From Chaetoderma sp. LZ-2023a (taxonomy: Eukaryota; Mollusca; Caudofoveata; Chaetodermatida; Chaetodermatidae): a DNA stretch of 64,000 nucleotides. Below, one piece after another: positions 32,610-42,888 of the stretch; position 1 is the first letter of the stretch; the number at the start of each line of letters is the position of its first letter. Where the stretch lies: contig CM067369.1 in assembly GCA_034401795.1 (NCBI GenBank), positions 90,448,579 through 90,512,578 of the forward strand, read 5' to 3'. The notes under the pieces were generated by a model. It saw nothing but the letters and a program-made list of their open reading frames with translations, was not told the DNA's origin and made no database searches. A program made the translations under genes and the position numbers.

Positions 32610-33115
32610 CCAGAGACAAATATTAGTCTTCGGTCGACTATAGGTCTTTTTTTTGTTACCCATTTTTTTCTTTTTCGGATATATAAACCTGGGGCACTAT
32701 GAGGCGTACCACACCAAAATGGCAAAATGTGGGTACATTCGACACCACCATTTAAGAATGAACTCTGGATGAATTGTAAGAATGTTTGTCACACAGATAT
32801 GAGTAGGCGTATGCTGTTAATTATTTTGTAACTAATTAGCCTGGAATCTGTTTCTGCCTAAGTTAATTAAATATCAGGTCAAAATATTTGACCATGGCCA
32901 TGGGGAATATTGGTGAGTGGTGTATGCGCCCTCTAGAATATCCACAATTTGAGAAAGAATATCTCATTTAGTTAATTTGAATATAATTCTAGATTTTTTC
33001 AAAGAATTTGTCGGTAAAATTATATTTGAACAAATTACAGAGTTTCTATTGCACCAATAAAGATCAGCATTGAGAACATTTCTTAGGTTTTTATAGCATT
33101 TTAACTAACCTTCAA
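32610..33115. other. Intron 5 stretch with a worn FB2 copy
   Basis: A degenerate FB2 hairpin lies at 32814-32892 (ctgttaattattttgtaact .. caaaatatttgac). No genes are recognised. Confidence 0.6.
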
Positions 33116-33486
33116 TTATGTGTGTATTCGAAGTTAAAGCTGTATGTATCTGATCTACAGCTATCGTGTAAGTATCCTGAAGCTGTATGTGTGTGTTCTA
33201 CAGCTATCGTGTAAGTTCTAAAGCTGTGTGTGTCCATTATACAGCTATCGTGTAAGTGTTCTGAAGCTGTGTGTGTCTGTTCTACAGCAATCATGTAAGT
33301 GTCCTGATACTGTATGTGTCTGTTCTACAGCTTTCGTGCATGTGTCCTGAAGCTGTATGTGTCTGTTCTACAGCTATTGTGTAAGTGTTCTGATGCTGTA
33401 TGTGTCTGTTCTACAGCTATTGTGTAACTGTTCTAATGCTGTATGTGTCTGTTCTACAGCTATCATGTAAGTGTCCTGAAGCTGTA
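33116..33486. repeat. 43-bp minisatellite, left part
   Basis: About eight units of ctgttctacagctatcgtgt followed by aagtgtcctgaagctgtatgtgt. The array is cut at gaagctgTA by the left end of the 16.9-kb element and resumes in register at 50403. Confidence 0.92.
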
Positions 33487-33597
33487 CAGTACAGATCTTA
33501 GTTAGCTTTACTTAAACGCATCCTAAAGCTCGTTTAAAACGTGTCTGTATGGCGTCATTTTCTCGCCATTTTCTCGTAGTGATTTGCTTAGACACAG

Positions 33598-33735
33598 CGC
33601 GTTTGGTAAAATCTCAATACGCATCTTGAATTTTATCTTGACGGGTTGAAATTTTGACACTACGGGTTTGACATTTTGAATGACGGGTTTAACTTTTTGC
33701 CCTACGCGTTTGGTAGCGTTTGAAAATTTTGCGAT
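33598..33735 (+). repeat. 21-bp subterminal repeats, left end of the 16.9-kb element
   Basis: Five to six units of about 21 bp with core tgacgggtttaactttttgc or ctacgggtttgacattttga. Related units in the same orientation lie near the right end (50245-50340). Confidence 0.7.
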
Positions 33736-33739
33736 AAAT

Positions 33740-34849
33740 TAAACGCGCCATCAATTCCAACCACGGTTCTCCAGTTCTTTCGACGAGTCCTATGGCTAGA
33801 AGCAAACGGGTACTCGGTTCCTAGTCTAAGCAGAACCGCTTATCAGTACATGTTTTCTGCGTACATGTATGTATCTTGCGTGCTTTGCAAACTTTGAGCG
33901 ATTTGTACAGAAGATTTTAACTTATTTACATCAATTTGTGGCTGGATTTATCAGAAGATGTATTTAATTTAGTGTTTCTTCGCGGGATTCGTCTAATTTC
34001 TGCGTTTTTATAGTGAAAATCTCAATATATCTAATGCTGAATGGACAATCGTCTTGAACTGGGACATCATTCCATTCTGATGACGTCATCGCGTATATAT
34101 TTAACCCCGTTACCTTTGATTGGCAGAGATATTGTTGGAAAAGCCATCAATGGCAAATCTGATTGTTTGAACTAATCTCATGATGCTTTGACAGTTGTGT
34201 ACTATTAGACGACAGTAAAAAAGCAACATAACCTAAACAAGGATTTCCAGACTTTGTCTGTGATCTGGACAAAAACCAAGTTGGATCCAGATTGGGTACA
34301 AATTTTAATCTATGGATATATCGGAAACAAACTGGTCAGATTTTGCTCAAATTTCAATAAAGGAGGTTGTGTGATCATATATTAAGATTTAACAACCCTG
34401 GAAGTGATCAAAAGAAAAACTTGATGTCGTGTCATAGCAATCGACCACGTTCACTACCCAGGGGAGGAGCCAAATGTAATACCAGAAATGTGGCTGGAAT
34501 GCAACCATGAATCTCGACTTCATGACAGCAATGAACTCTGATGATTGACTTCAAACATAAAATAGATTTAGAAGGTTTATCAACAAGGGGGCCAAGGGCC
34601 AGTAACAGTATCCTGGACGGTGTATGGCAATAAGGGCTGCCAGCAGAGAAGGCCGCTACTATGTCAAAAAAGGCTGCCTATAAAATATACCGAGTATGTA
34701 CATACCTATCTATCTATCTATCTATTTATCAAAACTTTTCAAAATATTCAGTAGGCTGCCTGTATACCCTTATCTAATTTCTCCTTCAAAATATCTCATC
34801 TGATGATGGTCGTTGCTAAGCACAGAATTATGAAAAAAAATTCTGAATA
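33740..34849. other. Unique interior of the 16.9-kb element, left side
   Basis: No open frame of note. A ctatctatctatctat microsatellite lies at about 34703-34730. Apart from a tgacgtcat at 34080 I see nothing to annotate. Confidence 0.6.
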
Positions 34850-35140
34850 GAAGTTCTAGAGCCAACTACTGCAGAATCCTTTTGCCAAATTTGGATATAA
34901 TCCACCAAGCGGTCATGGAGAATATGCATTTTGGCAATTTATGTCCAGCCAACTAGGGTTGCAATCTGTCAAGCTGTTAATGAGGAGTAGCGTTTTAACA
35001 ATTTCTGCTAAATTTTTCATAAAGATTTCACACAAAAATTGACCAATCAAAATTCTGTATGCGTGTTCGGAAGCCGAAAGCATTAGGGTCCTTCCAGCCA
35101 GATTAGTTTGAAATCCGTCAAGCGGTTAATGTATGTATGA
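34850..35140 (-). repeat. HINE-type tandem-unit fragment H5, minus strand
   Basis: Contains, reversed, the H1/H3 unit phrases: ccaagcggtcatgg, ttgaccaatcaaaattctgt and gaaatccgtcaagcggttaa. Ends at the boundary of the long palindrome. Confidence 0.7.
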
Positions 35141-35145
35141 GACAC

Positions 35146-35549
35146 GCCCGGCGGCATCTAATTTGCTTTTAGCTCAACTTTTCTGTTTATATCTCATATT
35201 TGGTTGATCATACTGGTCCTAAACTTGGACATATGCCTCCATATAATGACACGGCATCACATAATGACGTTCTGGCCAAAAGGTCAAAATCACTGATATG
35301 CATGGCAACCATCTGCTGTCCGCCGTCCATCCGTCAACTTATGTTTTTAAACATAAGTTGACGGATGGATGGCGGACAGCAAATGGTTGCTATGCGTATC
35401 AGTGATTTTGACCTTTTGGCCAGAACATCATTGTGTGATGCCGTGTCATTATAAGGAGGCATATGTCCAAGTTTAGGACCAGTATGATCAACCAAATATG
35501 AGATATAAACAGAAAAGTTGAGCTAAAAGCAAATTAGACGCCGCCGGGC
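35146..35549. repeat. 404-bp near-perfect palindrome (foldback)
   Basis: The outer ends gcccggcggcatctaatttg and its complement meet at a tatgtttttaaacata centre (about 35345). Arms of about 200 bp have only a few mismatches and no spacer. Each arm contains ccatccgtcaacttatg, like the start of the HINE family, and gactaaacttgg-like phrases related to 7950-8010. It is probably a head-to-head inverted duplication of a HINE-related 5' region. Bases 35550-35837 have nothing recognised. Confidence 0.93.
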
Positions 35550-35837
35550 GACGTGCATGGTATCACAATAGCTCATTTTACTTCGTAGTTGAGATAAAAA
35601 TGGCCTCTTGCACTCTATAGTAACCTACAACATTTGTTTGAATTCCATCCACCGCTTTCGGAGTAGTTACATTACACAGAGACTGGCGTGGATCGCTGTG
35701 AAAAATCTGGAGGTCTTAAGGGGAAATGATCTGTGAGAGCAGGGGTTAAGATTAACATGAGCGCGAGGTTAGCAGAAATTGACCAGCGCTAGTACAACTT
35801 GTAACTGACCAACCCAATAGTAACAATTTGACATGTC

Positions 35838-35996
35838 AACTCTTTAATGGTCAAAGTGGTCAAAAAATTCCTCTATTGTGAGCAGCGCAAGATGACTATT
35901 TTTGGAAATTTACCAGTAGAATGACTGGCTCGATAATTGAGCCAGTCATTTCAGTGGTAAAATTAAAAAAATAGTCTTCCCTTGGTCTGCAAAGAT
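35838..35996. repeat. FB1 copy 11
   Basis: Centre gactggctcgataattgagc; both inner arms present, right outer arm lost. Bases 35997-36888 are AT-rich with a worn cggtgaaagggttaaat remnant near 36445 and no genes. Confidence 0.8.
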
Positions 35997-36888
35997 TTGA
36001 AGGGCTATAGTAGAATCTAGTAATCACTAGTCCAATCTAAATGTAGTGGCTCATCTGGCTTAATTTAAAACTATTGAGAGGGTGTCAAATGATGTGCGAG
36101 AGTGTGGGCAGGACTATGGGAAATCTAGATAAATCTGGAAGACACCAATCTCTGACTACATAAAATAAATGTTGTCAGCCAATCCACAATCATATGGATA
36201 ACCCACATACTAAATTTGGTTGAATTCCACCTAAATGTTTGGGAGGAGATAGCATGATGAATGGATGGAGACAAATGTATCCTAATTTTTTCAAAACATG
36301 GAGATAAAGAAAGGACTTGAGGAGATTTTAAAGGTAGGTAGGTAATTAATTCAACGTCATCATACTAAAATTATATTTTCTTTCGGATTGAGAAATTAGG
36401 CTACCACCATCATTTAACATGCCACATTGTTTTCAGGACCTGTCGGTGAAAGGGTTAAATATAGCAAAAGCTGGAATTGGCATGAGGATAAAACAGAAAT
36501 TTAGATTTTCTAATGGATGGATCCGCTTTTAGCTATGCCCCGTGCGACCGTGTGTTGGGATCAGTATGTACTTTGAATCCTGAATTCCAAATTTCATGGT
36601 ACGTCAGCCTACATATGATGTAATTCATTATGACATCATATACATAACACTTTAACACTCATGCAGGGTTTTGCGGAGGCAGGGCCCTTGCACCATTTAG
36701 TGCTCTAAAATTCACACCATCCAATCATTACCTTCACACATGGTTCATTGGCCTAATGGATTTTAGGACATAGATATCTTCCATGTATGTACTTGATCCA
36801 ACATTTGTCAAAATGACCCATGATTTCTTGAGGAAGTGGGACAGTTCACCCCACTAAGCAACCAGATCGGCAGAACCTGGCTCATATC

Positions 36889-37060
36889 ATCCAAAACCGG
36901 TTTCTGCAGTGGTGTTGAGAAATATTTATTTGCAGACCAAGAAAAGGCTATTTTTGAAAATTTATCACTGGAATGACTGGCTTGATAACCGAGCCAGTCA
37001 TTCCAGTCATAAATTTTCAAAAATAGTCCTCTCTCGTTCTGCAAATAGATATTTTCCTAT
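36889..37060. repeat. FB1 copy 12
   Basis: Left arm gcagaccaagaaaaggctat, centre gactggcttgataaccgagc. Confidence 0.82.
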
Positions 37061-37364
37061 TGGTCATTGGTGGTCTAACTTGAATCAGTCTTTCACTCTC
37101 CTGACATGCGCGATTCACTGTCCTCAGCGGTCACTCACCTGGAAACACCAACTCTCCACCGGAAAACTGAAGTCTAGATGCTCTCCGAGAGCAGCTGAGG
37201 CGTTTCCAGGTATAAATAGGCTTACGGGCTCTTTTGTTGTCTATGAAATTTAAATATTTTTTACTAGTTTCCATAGAATTTTTTCTTTCAAACTTCACAT
37301 CACCTGAGTTGTAGCCACCATGCATGCCACCCAGAAAAGTTAATGAATAGTCTTACTTATAGTT

Positions 37365-37550
37365 TTGCCCAATGGAGGAATCCAGTTTTAGCTATGCCCC
37401 GCCCATCTCTAGCTTAGCTCCACCCAAGCTTTACCTGCATTGGGATCGATCTCTGTACTCTCTGAATCTCAAATTCCTGAAAAATGTACATGTAAGCTGT
37501 TGATATGGCAGCAACAACTCCCAGTCAAATTAGTTTTAAAATATTCGACA
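37365..37550 (-). repeat. F3 tail and FB2 arm, minus strand
   Basis: Reads tttagctatgccccgcccat, then ctccacccaagct and gggatcgatctctgta, followed by an FB2 arm (37496-37550). The F3 head continues on the far side of FB1 copy 13 at 37800-37960, so that FB1 interrupts one F3 copy. Confidence 0.72.
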
Positions 37551-37559
37551 TCATTTTTA

Positions 37560-37795
37560 TTAACCCTTTAATGGTCATGCCGACCAAAACCGGCCTCTGT
37601 TATGGCCTTGTGGAATGTCCATTTACAGGCCAAGAGAATAGAATTTTTGAAAATTCACCACAAATGACTGGCTCAATGACCGAACCAGTAATTTGTCATA
37701 AATTTTCAAAAATCGCATTCTCTTGGCCTCTAATTGGACATTCACTAAGTGGATATTAAAATTTTCTTCACCAAATTTGTCCATTAAAGGGCTAA
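37560..37795. repeat. FB1 copy 13, inserted in an F3 copy
   Basis: Complete from ttaaccctttaatggtcatg to ccattaaagggctaaat, centre gactggctcaatgaccgaac. Confidence 0.82.
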
Positions 37796-37960
37796 ATAGA
37801 ATACATATAGTCCGTCATCAATTGAGTGTCTGTGAAGATTGATGAACTTATCTACGTCATTCATTATGTCATTGATTATGTTGTCATCCTTATCATGTAG
37901 TTGATTATGACATCATGATTGATGGATAAAATGGAAAAGGCCATTATGTAATGCTTATAA
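37796..37960 (-). repeat. F3 head, minus strand
   Basis: Contains agtccgtcatcaattgagtg, gaacttatctacgtcattca and gtagttgattatgacatcat. Confidence 0.75.
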
Positions 37961-38130
37961 CTCCCTGTGTAATCATATTTGTTTCACTTTCTATTTCAGC
38001 TACTGTTGAAACATAGCCAGACCACAAACAAATGTTGCAAAAATAAACGTACGAAATCTGGAACAGTAGGACAAAAATTTGAAAGACCACTATCAGTAAT
38101 ATGTGACCTGTGACCAGCAACATCATTCAT

Positions 38131-38358
38131 CAACACAGACAGTAGCATAACCATAAAACACCGCTGATCACCAGCATGGGCAATATTATATAGGACCAAG
38201 ATAGTTTACTTTAGTTCTAGAGACTGGACTTGTATTGTTATTGATCATCGATAACAATACAAATCAAAAAATCAACAGTAAAGTAAACTTAATCTTGGTC
38301 CTATATAATATTGCTCATGCTGGTAAGCAGTGGTGGTTTGCGCTACTGTCTGTGTTGG
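38131..38358. repeat. 228-bp imperfect palindrome
   Basis: The outer phrase caacacagacagtagc mirrors gctactgtctgtgttg. Inner arms carry gcaatattatataggaccaa and its complement. The centre is near gttattgatcatcgataaca. It is unrelated to FB1, FB2 or F4. Confidence 0.85.
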
Positions 38359-38658
38359 TGATTGTTTGAGCAAACTCTGCATTATATCAATATGGCAGCA
38401 TTCAATAACAATGACATTAAACTTTTTTAAGTGAATGAATAAACAATTTAATCAAATCCAAAACGACCTGGTTTGACTTATTTACTGTATGTAAGTAAAG
38501 GTTGTATGGTGTTTTCATCATTTCTTTGATCTTCAGTGGAACAAGGATTGAGAATTTTTCCCCACTGAACAGCAGAACAAGGTAGTTAAAGGTAAGTAAA
38601 GCTCCAGCTTTACAACCCTTTACTGCCAATATTTGTCAAGAAAATGTAAATTTCTGCT

Positions 38659-39126
38659 GAACCCTTTAATGGGTAAATTTGGTCAAGAAAATTCCAATTG
38701 TCTCATAAAATGTCAATTTGCTGATCAAGAGTATTCTGGGAGCCAGTCATTCCAGTGATAAATTTTCAAAAAAAAGTATTCTCTTAGTCAGCAAAAGAGC
38801 ATTTCTCAGGAACACTGCAGAGGCTGGTTATGGCTGATTTGACCATTAAAGGGTTAATAAATGCCCATTTGCAAGCCAAGGCGATTTTTTAACATTGAGA
38901 ACTGTAATGATTAGCTTTGTTATCAAGCCAGTTATTCCAGTGGTAAAATCTTAAAGTAGTCTTCTCTTGGCCTGCAAATGGTCATTTCTCAAGACAATTT
39001 GATTTCAGAGGCCAGTTTGGACCACTCACTGAGTCACGGTAAAAAAATAATTCTTGTTCTGCATATGGACATTTCTCAAGGCCACCACAGAACATGTTTT
39101 CACCAGCTGTAGTGTTAAAGGGTCAA
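38659..39126. repeat. FB1 copies 14 and 15, adjacent
   Basis: Copy 14 spans 38659-38857 (centre shortened to gggagccagtcattcc). Copy 15 spans 38857-39126 with an elongated right outer arm ending tgtagtgttaaagggtcaa. Confidence 0.75.
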
Positions 39127-39353
39127 TTGCTAAAATGTACAATTCTTAGAACAGTGACTAACTACTAACTCTAGGTATGTTATTGGTATATCTAATCATG
39201 TTAGTTAGAGCTAATTCAATATAACAAACTTTAACAGTTAATTAAATTCAAACGGCACAAAGGATCATGGTTAATGCACCAAAATAGCCCAAACTTCAGG
39301 GCAAACTCTTTGTCACTGATTGGAGACGTTCACTCAATCTGTAGTGTACCAGC

Positions 39354-39480
39354 TTCAAGTTCATCTTCAAGTCTTTCCAGTAGTGGTGGCTTCCTCATCG
39401 TCAAACATGTCATCATCAGAAGAACCACTGTCCCACACATTAGCTGTCTCACCATTACTATCAGTGTCTGATTCCACGTT
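39354..39480 (-). other. Short acidic coding-like segment in the 16.9-kb element
   Basis: The minus strand reads VESDTDSNGETANVWDSG, then SSDDDMFDDEEATTTGKT and a stop. The Asp/Ser/Glu density resembles acidic tails of nuclear proteins, including some transposases. No domain is attached to it. The flanking 39127-39353 and 39481-39740 show nothing else. It could be chance. Confidence 0.25.
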
Positions 39481-39744
39481 TACAACACCACGATGAGCGA
39501 TATTTGGTTTAAAATATATGGCACAATTATAGCCAGTAATATACTATATACATGTACTGTTAGGCCCTATGACCTGACAGCGGCTGTTATGGTCATACAC
39601 CGCCCTCAGACTTCAGCGCAGAAATCAAACACATTATTCATAGTTTCGCACATCCGGGCATCTTGAGATCGGCCGCCATTAAAGTTGGGGCAAACTTACT
39701 ACATGGTAAAGAGGACTGCCCATACAAACGCATTGTTTACATTT

Positions 39745-39940
39745 CACATCAAGAGTATACTTACCTCCCTAATACTTTTGATATTGCTAAATATCGGCTT
39801 TCACTCAATAAAACACTCAGATTAAAAACAGTTAGGTGCCCCTACTGGGCAGGGAGTCAGAGGTAGTCCGGCGGATGCTCGCCCCACCACCGCGCATGCG
39901 CCGACTACTACTTCCTCTTTACTCATTTATTGGCAAAGGG
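39745..39940 (+). repeat. DIRS C left inverted terminal repeat
   Basis: Contains tttgatattgctaaatatcg, cccctactgggcagggagtc and gcgcatgcgccgactactac. It is complementary to 46550-46735 almost without mismatch. Confidence 0.92.
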
Positions 39941-40025
39941 TTACATGCGGTTTTGTGTTACCTATACTTTTCTGCGCGTTACCTTGTGTTTTACTCAAAT
40001 TTGACGATTCTTGTACGTTGGAAGC

Positions 40026-40076
40026 ATGTCGGAGAGGGAGGATTCACCTTTAGAAGGAGCGGGATCTCTTTATCAG
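40026..40076 (+). CDS. Candidate first coding exon of DIRS C (17 codons)
   Basis: ATG then SEREDSPLEGAGSLYQ, ending in CAG|gtgatt. The intron would be 40077-40222 (146 bp) with acceptor tttgtccacag. The reading stays in phase 0 with the next exon. Equal length in A, ATG conservation and splice-like edges support it; the function of the peptide is unknown. Confidence 0.55.
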
Positions 40077-40222
40077 GTGATTTCTTTGATATGCTAGCGT
40101 GTTTTGTCCCGGTTTAATGTGTTTCCGGGACTCGCGCTTACCGTGATTAGCGCCTGTTTGTGTTGGTTATTTTACAACATGGTGCTTCATAAGTCTCATT
40201 TCTCTTTGTGTTTTGTCCACAG

Positions 40223-40480
40223 GTATCACGTAGAAGCTTTGATGGACTTCTCGGCACAAGAGGATATGTTTTCTCTCCACCACGGTTCCATTTCCTACTA
40301 ATACTGTTAGGTTATCTAACCAAAAGAATATGTTCAGTGAGTTGGAGGCCTGTTATAAAGGTCTTCTCACTTTGCCCTCTTGATCCAATTCCTTTCCCTT
40401 CGGTGGAGAGAATGTAGAGGCGTACTATGGTGGAGTTCTCCGGTACATCGCGTTGGATGGTTTGTCTGTACAAGTGTCAG
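40223..40480 (+). pseudogene. Candidate second coding exon of DIRS C, one stop codon
   Basis: 86 codons in phase with the first exon. It includes KVFSLCPLDPIPFPSVER, then TAG at 40415, then TMVEFSGTSRWMVCLYKCQ, ending CAG|gtatct. The intron 40481-40842 (362 bp) ends in ctgtttcag, and the frame joins RPGCPSCGR of ORF1 so that KCQ-RPGCPSC gains one more cysteine for the zinc-ribbon. In A the stop position reads VKRR, so the TAG in C looks like a private mutation. Alternatively, translation could start at the ATG at 40427 after the stop. Confidence 0.5.
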
Positions 40481-40842
40481 GTATCTAATTATTGATAAAC
40501 AAAAGGGGAGATAATTTCCCTTTTTGCCAATGCTAGAATTGGAAGGAGTTATCTCTGTATATCTGATTGTTGTGTACTCGATATGCCTATTCAACGGGAA
40601 TGTTCCGGTTACTTATACAATTCGTTCTTGCACTTGGTGCTTGTTGCGGATCGATTAGTTTGGTCACGGGAGTGATGACGTCATAATCGGCCTTGGCCTT
40701 TATTAACATTTAACGTTTTGTCCAAGGCTGGTTCTTCTTGATTTGCGATCTTGAGGATCCTGTCCCTCTCTTTTTTAGTTGGTTTTGAGTTCGCTAACCT
40801 TAACTATCTTGCTCATTGTCCCTGTCCTTTGTCCTGTTTCAG

Positions 40843-42888
40843 AGACCTGGTTGCCCGTCCTGCGGGAGGTTTTTGAAAAACCGTTTCGTTCCGCACTTGT
40901 GCTTCAGCTGCAGTCCCTGTGGACCGTTGCTGAAGTGCGACGTATGTAAGCAGTGGGGGGGAGACCTAATGTCTGAGTTTTTATCTTTGCAGGCAAGGGA
41001 GAAGGTGATGGAGGAAGAGAGGAAGAAGAAGGAGGGTTGTAAGAAGGGTAAGAGGAAGGCCTCATCCGCGGTGGATATGGAGGCCTTCAGGTCCGAAATG
41101 TTACAAGAGATGCAGAGGACAATAAAGGATTTGGTCCCAGAGTTGCTTCGCGGCATGCTCCCTGGGCCAGCTCCTTTGTTGTCCTCGGCATCTGCTTGCG
41201 AGCAGGTGATCCCCGCCTCTGAATCCGGTCTCTTTAGGTCCGGTCCGTTTGTGGATTCAGAGGTGGCCCCTTTGTTGGGGGCAGTCCATGACCCTGGCAG
41301 CAGGCATGGCGCCGCGCCGAGGGGCCGTGGACAACGGTTGTTGCTGGGACCCGCGGTCTGCTCATCAGACCCCGGGTATCCGCGCGCCGAAGGTGTCAAA
41401 GCCTCCTATGGCACCTTCCCTGGCCAGTCCGGGTTAGCTCTCTTTGCTGACCCAGAGTCTAATCTTTCTGGCCAGGAGGAAGAGGATCTCCTGCTAGGGT
41501 CGCCTTCTGAGGACGTGGCCATGGAATACGACGTCTGTGCACCCCTCGCGGGGAATACAGGCGACGTGTTCCGTGGTTCTACTCTCGCAGGAGTAGATTT
41601 CACGGTCCAGAAGGTGTCCCCGGGCGGTGCTGTTGACCACGGATACCGCATACCTCGGCTTGCCGATGGTATCGCTGGTGCTGGTCAGGCCCGCGGTAGA
41701 GCGGTGTTTACCCCACGCTCTGCCACGGCGCCTGCTCCTGGTCAAGCCGTGGAGTTTAGCATGCCTGCTCTCTCGGGCCCGCATGCTTTTCCAGGCTTGC
41801 CAGGGGTATCAGCTTACCTGCCGTCGACGTCAACTGCGAGTGCTCTGGAGGAAGACGAAGGCCCTCGTCTAGTAGAGCGCTCGCAGTTAGCCACGGAGGA
41901 GGATTGGTCGGACGCTTGCCAGTGGCTGGTAAGTGTTCGGCCCGATCTACCCGTGGAGCTGCCGGCTAGCCAGCGTGACCATAGGCCGTGGTTAGCTGGT
42001 AGGCCGGCGGCTACCGCTATGCCATCTCTGCCGCTGGCTGAACATGTCGTGGACATGTTCGAAGCGGCGGAGGCGTCCATTAAGGTTAATGGACGTCTCG
42101 CGAAGGCCCCTCGCGAGGTGGCGAAGCGTTGCCGCATCGTGCCCCTGGATTACCAGCGGTACGGTGTGGTGCCGAAGCCAAGCGTTGATGATCGCGCGGC
42201 TTTAGGCGAAGATGCGCGGCCGGGCTCCCGTTCTGACACGGGAGTCTTGTGCTCGAACGCGTTGCGTTCGGCGAATGCCGCGCTGCGTGATGCGGAGGAG
42301 AGTGGGAGAGCGTCGATTGCCGCTCTGTCCCACGTCTCCCAGCTGCTACAGGGGGTGGTAGCGGCCTCCGCATCACGCCAGCCAAGCCCGGTAACAGTTC
42401 AGAGAGCCATTCAGGATGGTATCAACCTGGCTTTGGACTGTTTGACGCGGGCGGTGACCAGAAGTGTCCGGGCGAGGCGCACGTTTGCACTTGACAATCT
42501 GTGCCCGTCCCAGGACCTGTATAATAGGCTGCTGCGGACGCCTATGACAGGTCCTGGTCTCTTTGGAGGTGAGGGATGCAGGCACCTCCAGGAGACGGTC
42601 ACTCTGGTTAACAACCAGAGGGCGCTGCGTGAACAATTTGAGGTGCTCCGGCGGGAGCGTGTTCGCGCGGCACCCCCTGCGTTTCGTCCTCTGCAGGCTC
42701 GAGGTGGTGCTGGCCAGGTCAGAGGCCAGCCACCGTCGCAACGTAGGCCTAGGCCACGGGCGATTCGGCCAGCAGTGAGGGGGGCGCAGGCTCCCCAGCC
42801 GCACCCAGCCAGACAGCCGCCCGCGCACCGTGGTGCGCGCGGCGCTGGGCAGGGCGCGCGGGGATCTGGTCGCGGTAATCGGGCCTGA
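40843..42888 (+). CDS. DIRS C ORF1, gag-like protein
   Basis: An open frame of about 680 residues from the acceptor. A methionine 27 bp upstream (40816) lies in the presumed intron. It opens with three CxxC pairs (RPGCPSCGRF, CFSCSPCG, KCDVCKQW). A Lys/Glu-rich helix follows (EKVMEEERKKK), then MEAFRSEMLQEMQRTIKDLV, a long low-complexity middle, and the C-terminal block RTFALDNLCPSQDLYNRLL with an Arg-rich tail (RPRAIRPAVRG). It is the presumed nucleic-acid-binding capsid-like protein. It overlaps the RT frame by 59 bases (42830-42888, +1 frame). The function is inferred from position; no canonical gag domain is recognised. Confidence 0.82.
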   Translation, partial: RPGCPSCGRFLKNRFVPHLCFSCSPCGPLLKCDVCKQWGGDLMSEFLSLQAREKVMEEERKKKEGCKKGKRKASSAVDMEAFRSEMLQEMQRTIKDLVPELLRGMLPGPAPLLSSASACEQVIPASESGLFRSGPFVDSEVAPLLGAVHDPGSRHGAAPRGRGQRLLLGPAVCSSDPGYPRAEGVKASYGTFPGQSGLALFADPESNLSGQEEEDLLLGSPSEDVAMEYDVCAPLAGNTGDVFRGSTLAGVDFTVQKVSPGGAVDHGYRIPRLADGIAGAGQARGRAVFTPRSATAPAPGQAVEFSMPALSGPHAFPGLPGVSAYLPSTSTASALEEDEGPRLVERSQLATEEDWSDACQWLVSVRPDLPVELPASQRDHRPWLAGRPAATAMPSLPLAEHVVDMFEAAEASIKVNGRLAKAPREVAKRCRIVPLDYQRYGVVPKPSVDDRAALGEDARPGSRSDTGVLCSNALRSANAALRDAEESGRASIAALSHVSQLLQGVVAASASRQPSPVTVQRAIQDGINLALDCLTRAVTRSVRARRTFALDNLCPSQDLYNRLLRTPMTGPGLFGGEGCRHLQETVTLVNNQRALREQFEVLRRERVRAAPPAFRPLQARGGAGQVRGQPPSQRRPRPRAIRPAVRGAQAPQPHPARQPPAHRGARGAGQGARGSGRGNRA

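Noticed and set aside
33116..33486. Regular repeats that might suggest a CRISPR array
   Set aside because: Units are contiguous, with no unique spacers, and the setting is a eukaryotic intron.
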